A stretch of 27,079 bases of DNA. Source: a virus. Both the position numbers and the translations under genes were made by a program. Of this stretch, positions 21,162 through 27,079 are shown in pieces. The stretch lies in IMG/VR virus record IMGVR_UViG_3300023440_000021, positions 1 through 27,079 of that record; one strand, given 5' to 3'. Under the pieces are notes generated by a model. That model was not told where the DNA came from and ran no database searches. It was given only the letters and a program-made list of their open reading frames with translations. Each line of letters begins with the position of its first letter. The first letter of the stretch is position 1.

Positions 21162-21857
21162 ATGGGGGAAAAGATCAAATATTCAGGCGATGGGATCTAC
21201 ACCATCCCTGAAGCAGCACGGTTGACAAGGGTACCCGCAGCCTCGATTTATCGCTGGCTGTTCGGCGGCAGCCTCTCTAAGTACTTGCGCTCTTCTGTCG
21301 AAGCCAGCCCGGTGGTACACCACAAGTTCGACGTTCTCGAAAATGTTGCCAACCTCAGCTTCGCCGACCTCATCCAGATCCGACTGATTCACGATTTCCG
21401 CATCCACAACATCAGCCTGCAGAAGATCCGCAAGGCCGCAAAAAATGCCGCAAGACTGTTGGATAGCCCGCACCCGTTCTGTAGTGTTCGGTTCAAGACT
21501 GACGGGGTATCGCTCATGCTGGATGTCGAAGGAGATGACGGAAAAGAGTCACTGATTGAGCTCAGCACTTTGCAACAGGTCTTCCGTGACATCATCAATC
21601 CGTTTCTGAAGGATCTCGAGTACGATGATGACTTTGTTTCCAGATGGTGGCCCAAAGCTGGGAAACATCTGGTTGTGATCGACCCGAACCGGAATTTCGG
21701 GCAGCCGACATTGGCACGGGAGGGGGTTCCCACAATCTCGATCTTTGAAGCATATAAAGCCGCAGGTGGCTCATGCGAAAAGGTCGCAGCCTGGTATGAA
21801 ATCCCCGAATCCGCCGTCAGATCTGCCGTCGAATTCGAGGAAAGCCTGGCTGCGTGA
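21162..21857 (+). CDS. DUF433-containing antitoxin-type DNA-binding protein
   Basis: 231 residues from ATG 21162 (AGGGGG 7 nt upstream); the ATG at 21123 lacks an SD. N-terminal HTH-like part (YTIPEAARLTRVPAASIYRWLF), a middle region, and a C-terminal DUF433 domain (REGVPTISIFEAYKAAGGSCEKVAAWYEIPE). It overlaps the PIN-like gene by GTGA. DUF433 proteins are commonly antitoxins of PIN-like toxins; the HTH suggests autoregulation. Confidence 0.8.
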   Translation: MGEKIKYSGDGIYTIPEAARLTRVPAASIYRWLFGGSLSKYLRSSVEASPVVHHKFDVLENVANLSFADLIQIRLIHDFRIHNISLQKIRKAAKNAARLLDSPHPFCSVRFKTDGVSLMLDVEGDDGKESLIELSTLQQVFRDIINPFLKDLEYDDDFVSRWWPKAGKHLVVIDPNRNFGQPTLAREGVPTISIFEAYKAAGGSCEKVAAWYEIPESAVRSAVEFEESLAA

Positions 21858-22258
21858 AATTTTTCGTCGATAACTGCCTCGCCCCAAGAATCGCCCGCAT
21901 GCTTCATGGCTACTTTGAAGCCGACGGGCACAGTGTTGCCCACCTGAAGGACAAATTCGCCCCCAACACCCCAGATGAAGAGTGGATCGCAACCTTGGCC
22001 GACGAGGGCGACTGGGTTGTCATTTCGGCTGACAACCACATCACCAAGAAGCCCATCCTCCGTGACTTGTGGCATCGGGCCGGATTGACAGGGTTCTTTT
22101 TGAAGAAAGGCTGGAACATCCCGCCAGACCAGCAAGCCCAGAAATTGATGGGCATTTTTAATGACATCATCAAGGTTGCAGAAAGAAGTCCGGCCGGAAC
22201 AACTGTATTGATCCCGGTCAACGCCAAGTCAGCAAGGGACTTTGACATCAAGCAGTAG
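21854..22258 (+). CDS. PIN-like (DUF5615-type) toxin RNase
   Basis: 134 residues from GTG 21854. N-terminal KFFVDNCLAPRIARML has the metal-binding Asp6. DEEW (42-45) and DWVVISADNHI (Asp53, Asp60) complete the acidic site. The C-terminal region (AGLTGFFLKKGW) fits the fold. Probable RNA nuclease neutralised by the DUF433 protein; the pair would act as an addiction or phage-defence module in the lysogen. Confidence 0.8.
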   Translation: MKFFVDNCLAPRIARMLHGYFEADGHSVAHLKDKFAPNTPDEEWIATLADEGDWVVISADNHITKKPILRDLWHRAGLTGFFLKKGWNIPPDQQAQKLMGIFNDIIKVAERSPAGTTVLIPVNAKSARDFDIKQ

Positions 22259-22271
22259 CAGGAGGGGTTTC

Positions 22272-22796
22272 ATGTCGCAATCAGCCCGCCGACTCCGCCA
22301 GGATCGCGACAAACTCGTTCAGGCATTCGCCGGAGCCGTTGAAAAAAAGGCGCCGGCCACCGGCCGAACACTGATCATCTGTCTCATCATCGCTCTGATC
22401 GGCACCATGGTGCCGTTGCAGGCCGCCAATGTTTTTTTCTCTATCGCATCCATACTGACCTCAATCGCGTTGTTCGTGCTGCGCCGCCGGATAACCATGC
22501 CGCGCCGCTGGCAGATGGCCGCAGCGGCCCTGCTCCTGGCGTCAACAGCAACCGGCTGCAGCCCAGCGTTCCTCGATCGCCTGGACGCCGACATTCTCGC
22601 CAGTTGCGAAACTTCGACCGGTAACGCCTGCCGGGTTGGAGTGGCTCAGGGCTGGTCAATCGCGGGCATCCCTATCAGCCACGCCACCATCGATCAGGCG
22701 CGGCTCGATGGTGGCGTGCAGAAGGTGTTTGGAGTTGAAACCGTCAGAGGGTCTGGCCTGATCAGCGTGACCAGGCTGACGGTTTACGGATCTTAA
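22272..22796 (+). CDS. Two-TM protein fused to a TRL-like lipoprotein domain
   Basis: 174 residues from ATG 22272 (AGGAGG 6 nt upstream). Residues 31-68 form two membrane helices (LIICLIIALIGTMVPL; FFSIASILTSIALFV). Residues 75-95 then look like a lipoprotein signal (MPRRWQMAAAALLLASTATGC). The C-terminal 80 residues match the TRL-like pattern (SHATIDQARLDGGVQKVFGVE ... TRLTVYG). No SD is seen before the internal ATG, so this seems a true fusion, odd because the lipobox is internal. Confidence 0.65.
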   Translation: MSQSARRLRQDRDKLVQAFAGAVEKKAPATGRTLIICLIIALIGTMVPLQAANVFFSIASILTSIALFVLRRRITMPRRWQMAAAALLLASTATGCSPAFLDRLDADILASCETSTGNACRVGVAQGWSIAGIPISHATIDQARLDGGVQKVFGVETVRGSGLISVTRLTVYGS

Positions 22797-22810
22797 AGGG
22801 CGGGGAAACC

Positions 22811-22873
22811 ATGACTTTTTTCATCATCGGAGAAGGTACTGCAACAAGCAATAGAGGAAGGAGCCACATGTGA
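22811..22873 (+). CDS. Possible 20-residue upstream peptide
   Basis: ATG 22811 has GGGGAAA 2 nt upstream. The frame stops at 22871-22873, overlapping the GTG of the next gene (ATGTGA). It may only couple translation. Confidence 0.25.
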   Translation: MTFFIIGEGTATSNRGRSHM

Positions 22874-23100
22874 CACCGGAATGGCTGCTTTTTGTGCTAG
22901 GCACCATTGTCATCAGTTGCTTTCATCAGTTGCTTGGTGGTGATATTTTTTATCACAAAGTTGCGAAACCCAAACCCCATGGGCGGAGGTTAAACCAGGC
23001 TCGTAATAAGCAGATGCCCGGGCCAGTCGTTCAGAATCGGAACAGACATCAGGGTGACAATTATCGAAACAAAAAAGGGGCTGATCCGGATCGGCGGTGA
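22870..23100 (+). CDS. Small membrane-anchored protein, 3' part overlaps the CsrA frame
   Basis: 76 residues from GTG 22870 with GGAAGGAG 6 nt upstream. Residues 5-18 (WLLFVLGTIVISCF) are a membrane helix. The second half is basic, low-complexity and lies over the CsrA-like gene in another frame. A frame change near 22980 would end this gene at the TAA (22991-22993), right at the SD of the CsrA frame. A frameshift, or a shorter original gene, is therefore possible. Confidence 0.45.
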   Translation: MTPEWLLFVLGTIVISCFHQLLGGDIFYHKVAKPKPHGRRLNQARNKQMPGPVVQNRNRHQGDNYRNKKGADPDRR

Positions 23101-23179
23101 GGCGCCCAGGGAGATCAGGGTTGAGCGGTTGGATGACGTGGAGATGTCGGTTCCTTTGATGGCTCGCGACAAGGCATGA
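22997..23179 (+). CDS. csrA: CsrA-like RNA-binding regulator lacking a canonical start codon
   Basis: The frame opens after a TAA at 22991. Reading from 22997 it gives LVISRCPGQSFRIG, then DIRVTIIE, then IRIGGEAPREIRVERL, aligning with CsrA along its length (E. coli LILTRRVGET..., VRIGVNAPKEVSVHREE). The key RNA-binding Arg44 equivalent is kept (VER). GGAGGT (22985-22990) lies 6 nt before codon 1, which is AGG where ATG is expected. No ATG, GTG or TTG occurs before GTG 23054, too late for a working protein. It is either a decaying gene, a non-standard start or a sequence error. Confidence 0.6.
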   Translation, partial: RLVISRCPGQSFRIGTDIRVTIIETKKGLIRIGGEAPREIRVERLDDVEMSVPLMARDKA

Positions 23180-23260
23180 AACTTAACCAATACAAGTTGG
23201 CGGTCGATAAATAATCTACACACTGCCAGTATAGAGGGTGCGCGATAATGATGGTTTTTG

Positions 23261-23289
23261 TTGACACTATGAACAGTTTTTTCTATTTT
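23261..23289 (+). promoter_or_regulatory. Rightward promoter of the membrane pair
   Basis: TTGACA (23261-23266), 17-bp spacer, TATTTT (23284-23289). The 23180-23425 interval is AT-rich and holds no other gene. Confidence 0.6.
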
Positions 23290-23336
23290 TTGTTAACCAA
23301 CCTCACGAGACCCCTCGTAACCGCTCTTTTTTAGGG

Positions 23337-23342
23337 TATAAT
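23337..23342 (+). promoter_or_regulatory. Second -10 element before the membrane pair
   Basis: Perfect TATAAT 84 bp before ATG 23426; the -35 region is poor. A 27-codon frame (23350-23433) begins about 8 nt downstream and overlaps the gene start; it may be coincidental. Confidence 0.35.
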
Positions 23343-23425
23343 CCCCCCGATGGTAGCGGCCCAGAGGAAATCCAACAACTGCTTCCGGCACCGGTTCCCC
23401 CAATCCCTCTCTTACGGGTCGTGCT

Positions 23426-23842
23426 ATGGGTAAAAAAAACAAGGCCACACTGGAGGCCGAAAATAGAATATTACGCAAGTCAAACCTCTCCCAAGGTATC
23501 GTAGCTGTCATCCAAACACTAATCAGGGTCGGCGGAGCAGTTGTGATTGTATATTTTTTCAGGGACATCGTTGGGGAGTTGGCAGGTAAACAAACCAGCA
23601 GTGACATTAAGTTCACCCTTGCTGGTCTCGATTTTTCTGGAGAAGGTCTAAAACCGAATGAAATAGTAGCTTATGTGGTCAGCGCTGTTTCTGTCATCTA
23701 CGGGCTACTTCAGAAAAGACTCCGTAAAAACACAATTGAAAAAATGCACGTACGGACCGAAATCCTAGAAAGAACTGTAGATCCGAAACGTTCCTCAAGC
23801 AACTTGACTACCAGGGGAGACACCAGGCCGGAGGACGCATGA
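23426..23842 (+). CDS. Two-TM membrane protein, first gene of a membrane pair
   Basis: 138 residues. Membrane helices at about 28-50 (VIQTLIRVGGAVVIVYFF) and 79-96 (EIVAYVVSAVSVIYGLL). The C-terminal cytoplasmic tail has IEKMHVRTEILERTVDPKRS followed by SSNLTTRGDTRPED. I recognise the DPxRSSSxLTxxGxTxPED pattern from uncharacterised membrane proteins. Overlaps the next gene (GCATGATGG). Lower GC than the phage core suggests separate acquisition. Confidence 0.7.
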   Translation: MGKKNKATLEAENRILRKSNLSQGIVAVIQTLIRVGGAVVIVYFFRDIVGELAGKQTSSDIKFTLAGLDFSGEGLKPNEIVAYVVSAVSVIYGLLQKRLRKNTIEKMHVRTEILERTVDPKRSSSNLTTRGDTRPEDA

Positions 23843-24411
23843 TGGAACAATATCTGATAAATATCGCTTCTTTCTTTTTTGGGCTGCTTGTTCTGTGGGT
23901 GCTGATAGTTTATTTCCTCAGAGACTTGGCGGTCGACTATTACAGACAGAACATGTTTGCTCTTCGTGACAGCCTCTTTGATGCGGCCGCAGAAGGGCTG
24001 ATAGCATTCGATCATCCAGCCTATGGCCTGCTACGTAGCACGATGAATGGTTTCCTGAGATACGGCCACAAAGTCACTCTGTTGGGCGTGTTCGTTCAAT
24101 ACCTTTTCTTGAGAAAAGAGCTGAAAGAATTTAAGAAACATTCTTTTGAATACCAGTGGAAACTTGTGATCAAGGATCTCCCAACAAAAACTCTTGAAAG
24201 ACTGGGTACATATAGGCAGAGAATGATTATCCTTGTTGGTACACAGGCCCTTATTGGCTCTCCCCTCCTCATGGTTTTGTTGTTTTGCTGTATTATTCTT
24301 GTTTTCCCGGCGCTGATCTTGCTGGCACTGAAAAACCAAATACTAACTTGGCTCGGAGAGAAATTGAATCCCGCTGAATCGGCAGCAATGGCATTCGGCC
24401 AGGCCTCCTAG
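23839..24411 (+). CDS. Membrane protein, second gene of the pair
   Basis: 190 residues. N-terminal helix (FFFGLLVLWVLIVYFLRD), then the pattern MFALRDSLFDAAAEGLIAF, DHPAYGLLRSTMNGFLRYGH. Two C-terminal helices follow (IILVGTQALIGSPLLMVLLF; IILVFPALILLAL). The middle motif occurs in uncharacterised proteins of many bacteria. Start overlaps the previous gene, so the two are co-translated. Role unknown; location in the accessory slot of a prophage suggests exclusion or defence. Confidence 0.7.
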   Translation: MMEQYLINIASFFFGLLVLWVLIVYFLRDLAVDYYRQNMFALRDSLFDAAAEGLIAFDHPAYGLLRSTMNGFLRYGHKVTLLGVFVQYLFLRKELKEFKKHSFEYQWKLVIKDLPTKTLERLGTYRQRMIILVGTQALIGSPLLMVLLFCCIILVFPALILLALKNQILTWLGEKLNPAESAAMAFGQAS

Positions 24412-24491
24412 CTGAAAATAAAAAAAACACCCGACCCTCCTTTTTGCATCGGAGATGCCACGGCTTCCAGATATCAACTAAAACAGCGGTG

Positions 24492-24520
24492 TTGACGGCG
24501 ACAAGTGACCAAGATATACT
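24492..24520 (+). promoter_or_regulatory. Promoter of a short leader or small RNA
   Basis: TTGACG (24492-24497), 17-bp spacer, TATACT (24515-24520). One of the best promoters in the window; predicted start near 24527. Confidence 0.7.
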
Positions 24521-24526
24521 CTGTGT

Positions 24527-24634
24527 ACAGGAACAGGAATTGATTCAGTTCTTGGAAAATCAGACAAGAAATCGCGCCCCCTGGCAGTAAGCCTCCCACC
24601 AATCCGTGGAGAAGCCGATCCCAGGGGGTTTTTT
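24527..24634 (+). ncRNA. Predicted ~108-nt small RNA or attenuator leader
   Basis: Lies between a strong promoter and a strong terminator with no convincing reading frame. Ends 26 bp before the NYN gene, so it may be a free small RNA or a leader in which termination controls NYN and integrase expression. No known RNA family is recognised. Confidence 0.5.
24577..24634 (+). terminator. Terminator with internal helix
   Basis: CCCCCTGG (24577-24584) pairs with CCAGGGGG (24621-24628), followed by six T. The 36-nt interior contains further pairing (CCAC/GTGG). Confidence 0.75.
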
Positions 24635-24660
24635 GTATCCTCTGTTGGAGGGGCAAGAGC

Positions 24661-25359
24661 ATGGAAAACGTAGCCATTTTGGTTGATGCCGAATTTTTTA
24701 TCAAACAATTCCGCATTCATTACAACAAGGAGGCAACACCGGTAGAAATAGCAACAGGGCTGTACCGTATTTGCCTGAAGCACTTGACCAGCCGAAGAGG
24801 CAATCATCGCGACCGGCTGTACCGAATCATTGTTTATGATTGCCCGCCCATGCTGAAAAAAGTACACCATCCAATCACCGGCCGAGCTATTGATTTATCC
24901 AAAACCGCAACGGCAAAAAGCCGGCTGGCATTCCATACTGAACTTAAGAAACTACGAAAAGTGGCCTTGAGGTTGGGTTATATAGACGAAGATAACGCAG
25001 CATGGACTGTATCACCGAAGACCATGCGACAACTGTTAAAGAAGGAAAAAACAATTGATGACCTTGAAGACCATGAGGTCAATTATCTCGGCCGCCAGAA
25101 GGCCGTGGACATGAAAATCGGCCTTGATATTTCTTCACTGGCACTGAAACGGATGGTCGATAAAATTATCTTGATTGCCGGAGATAGCGACTTTGTCCCT
25201 GCTGCGAAACTAGCTCGTCGTGAGGGTATCGATTTTGTCTTGGACCCAATGTGGAAAACCGTTAAGCCCGACTTGCTGGAACATATTGACGGGATCAGGA
25301 CTACAATAAAAAGAAGAGGCCCCAAGCAGAAAGCAGAACTGCAGGCAGACCCCAAATGA
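24661..25359 (+). CDS. NYN-domain (PIN-like) nuclease
   Basis: 232 residues; GGAGGGG 8 nt before the ATG. NYN signatures: NVAILVDAEFF (Asp9), IIVYDCPP (Asp60), QKAVDMKIGLDI (Asp150) and IILIAGDSDFVPAAKLAR (Asp175, Asp177). Likely metal-dependent RNase of the LabA/DUF88 type. The stop overlaps the serine integrase start by ATGA (25356-25359), so the two are made together. The nuclease may serve in integration control, RNA turnover or defence. Confidence 0.85.
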   Translation: MENVAILVDAEFFIKQFRIHYNKEATPVEIATGLYRICLKHLTSRRGNHRDRLYRIIVYDCPPMLKKVHHPITGRAIDLSKTATAKSRLAFHTELKKLRKVALRLGYIDEDNAAWTVSPKTMRQLLKKEKTIDDLEDHEVNYLGRQKAVDMKIGLDISSLALKRMVDKIILIAGDSDFVPAAKLARREGIDFVLDPMWKTVKPDLLEHIDGIRTTIKRRGPKQKAELQADPK

Positions 25360-26840
25360 CCTGCGCCATCTACATCCGCAAATCCCGCGACGATAAAGAC
25401 AAGGCCAGCCACCGCCTCACCGTCCAGCGGCAGCAACTGCCCGAGCACGCCAGGGCCCAAGGCTGGCAGGTACAGATCTACGACGACGGCCACGCCAGCG
25501 CCGCCAGGGGCAAGGTCGAGGATCTCCGCGAGCGCAACCGGCTTGAATCCGACATCCGCAATGGGCTGATCAACATCATCCTGAGCATCGAACTCTCGCG
25601 CCTCAGCCGGGATGAATCGATGCAGGATTACGTCTCCTGGCTGCACCTCTGCGCCGAGCATGGCGTCAAACTCGCCACCATGACCCGAACCCTCGACCCG
25701 GCCCAGCCGTCCGACTGGATGCTGCTGCTGATGGAAGGGGGATTTTCCAGCGTCGAAATGAAGGTGTTGCAATCCCGGATGAAAGAAGGGCGACTCCAGG
25801 CCCTGCGCGAAGGTCGACACCTCGGCGGCGGCATCGCCCCACCCTACGTTTACGACAAGTCCAGCAAACAGATCCGGATCGACCAGGACCAGCTGCGCGA
25901 GATCGACCACATCCTCACCCTAGCCGAAACCCACAGCGCCCGGGCCATCGCCCAACAGGTCAACAGGCCCGAAATCAGCATCCGCCGGATCCTCTCCGAC
26001 AACCGGCTCCTGTTCTACCAGGCCCTGAGAGAAGACCCCGAGACCGGCGAGATGATCCAGGGCGACTGGCCGGCCATCATCGACGCCGAGCGCGCCGCCC
26101 GGATCCGCGCCGGCAGACGCACCCGACGCACCAACGCAGGCCGCCGCGAGTATGGCGCCCTGCTCTCCAACCTCGGCATCCTCTACTGCGGCTACTGCGG
26201 CCGCACCGCCAAAACGTGGGCCAACAGCCGCACCCGCAAAGACGGCACGCGGCTCGACTACTACGGCTGCCAGGTCAAAAACTCCCAGGGCGCCTGCACC
26301 AACAGCCGCCTGATCGCCCAACCCGAACTCGAACGCCGCGTCCTCGACTGCCTGTTCCGCAACGTCGCCGATTCGGCAGCCCTGGCCGACGCCTGGGACG
26401 CCGAACAGGCCGCCAACAACCCACGCCAGGAGATCGAGCGGCTCACCCAACAGCTGCAAAAAGAGCAGGCCAAAAAACAGCGACTGATCGCCGCCATCAC
26501 CGAGGGGATCATCGACTTCGCCGAAGCCAAAGACCAGAAGCGCACCATCGACACCGCAATCGAGCAGCTGCAAGCCCAACTCAAAACCGCCCGGGCCGCC
26601 GACACCACGTCCCCGGACTGGGACGCCATCTGCATCCATCCCGAGGAGTTCAGCCAACTCGCCCCCGCCGATCAGCGCGACTACCTCACCCTGGTCATCC
26701 ACAAGATCCGGCTCTACAACGCCTACGCCCTGGTCGACTTCCGCTTTCCACGCCTCACCGGCGACCGCACCGCCCGCGTTAAACTCCCACCGATCTCACG
26801 CGGCACCCGCAAAGGCCTCGCCCCCCGTTACAAGGCCTAA
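25356..26840 (+). CDS. Large serine integrase
   Basis: 494 residues. Resolvase catalytic domain with nucleophile Ser10 (YIRKSRDD), then LSIELSRLSRDESMQDY. Recombinase domain (ALREGRHLGGGIAPPYVYD). Zinc ribbon (LYCGYCGRTAK ... YYGCQVKNSQGACTN). Coiled coil (PRQEIERLTQQLQKEQAKKQRLIAAI). This is the complete order of phage integrases that join attP and attB. It is the last gene before the tRNA-like fragment, as expected at a prophage end. Confidence 0.92.
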   Translation: MTCAIYIRKSRDDKDKASHRLTVQRQQLPEHARAQGWQVQIYDDGHASAARGKVEDLRERNRLESDIRNGLINIILSIELSRLSRDESMQDYVSWLHLCAEHGVKLATMTRTLDPAQPSDWMLLLMEGGFSSVEMKVLQSRMKEGRLQALREGRHLGGGIAPPYVYDKSSKQIRIDQDQLREIDHILTLAETHSARAIAQQVNRPEISIRRILSDNRLLFYQALREDPETGEMIQGDWPAIIDAERAARIRAGRRTRRTNAGRREYGALLSNLGILYCGYCGRTAKTWANSRTRKDGTRLDYYGCQVKNSQGACTNSRLIAQPELERRVLDCLFRNVADSAALADAWDAEQAANNPRQEIERLTQQLQKEQAKKQRLIAAITEGIIDFAEAKDQKRTIDTAIEQLQAQLKTARAADTTSPDWDAICIHPEEFSQLAPADQRDYLTLVIHKIRLYNAYALVDFRFPRLTGDRTARVKLPPISRGTRKGLAPRYKA

Positions 26841-26892
26841 GTCCGCGATTTAAAAGACTTTCGCCCACAAACCAAAAACCGCCCCGTAACGC

Positions 26893-26933
26893 AAAAAATA
26901 AAAAAGGCCAGCAACCTTGAATGGTTGCTGGCC
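26893..26933 (-). terminator. Strong terminator between integrase and tRNA-like fragment
   Basis: Perfect 11-bp stem GGCCAGCAACC (26906-26916) with its complement (26923-26933) and a 6-nt loop. On the reverse strand it is followed by a TTTTTTATTTTTT tract, so it terminates leftward transcripts from the tRNA side; weaker for the integrase side. Confidence 0.8.
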
Positions 26934-26951
26934 GTATTCTCTTTTCCACGC

Positions 26952-26982
26952 TCACCCGCTCTACCAACTGAGCTATCGGGGA
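26952..26982 (-). pseudogene. 5' half of a tRNA-Asn-like gene
   Basis: Reverse strand: acceptor TCCCCGA, TA, complete D arm GCTC-AGTTGGTA-GAGC, G, then GGTGA, where the anticodon arm breaks off. No anticodon loop, T arm or matching 3' acceptor follows. The 5' half fits bacterial tRNA-Asn from memory. It is flanked by a 9-bp inverted repeat (26935-26943 / 26982-26990). It is probably an attachment-site remnant or an internally deleted tRNA. Confidence 0.6.
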
Positions 26983-26986
26983 AGAG

Positions 26987-27030
26987 AATAGTTTTTCTAA
27001 CTCGCCGTTTTTACGAGATGAAAAACTATT
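26987..27030. repeat. Large hairpin at the right edge
   Basis: AATAGTTTTTC (26987-26997) and its complement (27020-27030), 11 bp, with an inner CTCG/CGAG stem. It lies beyond the tRNA-like fragment, possibly host DNA. Role unknown. Confidence 0.6.
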
Positions 27031-27079
27031 TTGCCGTTACAAATGGGCCGAAAAACAACCCGAAAATCCGTGTAACGAC

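Noticed and set aside
25083-26702. Long leftward frames opposite the serine integrase
   Set aside because: Gly/Val/Asp-rich shadows of a gene with full integrase domain order.
26952-26982. Complete tRNA gene
   Set aside because: Only acceptor 5' strand and D arm are present; anticodon loop, T arm and 3' acceptor are missing.

Overview
The window is most of a temperate phage (or phage-plasmid-like prophage) from a GC-rich Gram-negative host. Codon use, the TRL-like and DUF5678/retropepsin families, and the tRNA-Asn-like fragment would suit a Desulfuromonadia/Geobacter-type bacterium. That placement is inference only, because no chromosomal housekeeping gene is present.

Layout, left to right. 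(1) 1-1022: a leftward unit with its own promoter, a 250-nt structured leader, a small gene and an ORF6N antirepressor-type gene that runs off the window. (2) 1041-2171: a cargo (moron) cassette of DUF5678 + retropepsin-like protease. It has its own promoter signals and terminators and is bracketed by 28-bp direct repeats that copy the 3' end of the portal gene. (3) 2148-7483: the leftward head-packaging block of TerS-like protein, TerL and an unusual portal-MuF-PBECR (toxin nuclease) fusion. (4) 7572-10160: small late or middle genes, a Mor-family activator and a tyrosine recombinase. (5) 10170-10879: a gene-free region with at least 13 copies of CTGCACCA next to an AT-rich stretch, a candidate replication origin. 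(6) 10880-18939: the leftward early operon, with primase-helicase, an OB-fold-like protein, zinc-binding small proteins, a minimal tyrosine recombinase, small membrane proteins, a CII-like regulator and a Cro-like regulator. Most of its genes are joined by ATGA, TGATG or TAATG overlaps. (7) 18940-20439: the control region, with divergent overlapping promoters, operator-like palindromes, antisense gene overlaps and a CI-type repressor read rightward. (8) 20464-24411: rightward lysogeny cargo, with a PKD lipoprotein, a DUF433/PIN-like toxin-antitoxin pair, a 2TM-TRL fusion, a CsrA homologue without a canonical start codon, and a two-gene membrane system. (9) 24492-26840: a promoter-leader-terminator unit (possible small RNA), a NYN-domain nuclease and a large serine integrase. 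(10) 26893-27079: a strong terminator, the 5' half of a tRNA-Asn gene (possible attachment junction) and a large hairpin.

Working model. CI represses a leftward promoter (TTGACT-N17-TATCTT) that drives regulators, replication and finally packaging, with Mor boosting late genes. The rightward genes are expressed in the lysogen and serve host fitness, phage exclusion and integration. Capsid, tail and lysis genes are not in view and presumably lie beyond the left edge. The best candidates for undescribed biology are the portal-MuF-toxin fusion with the adjacent protease cassette, the SD-switch leader at 738-987, the iteron-like origin, the start-less CsrA homologue, and the membrane pair with its neighbouring small RNA unit.
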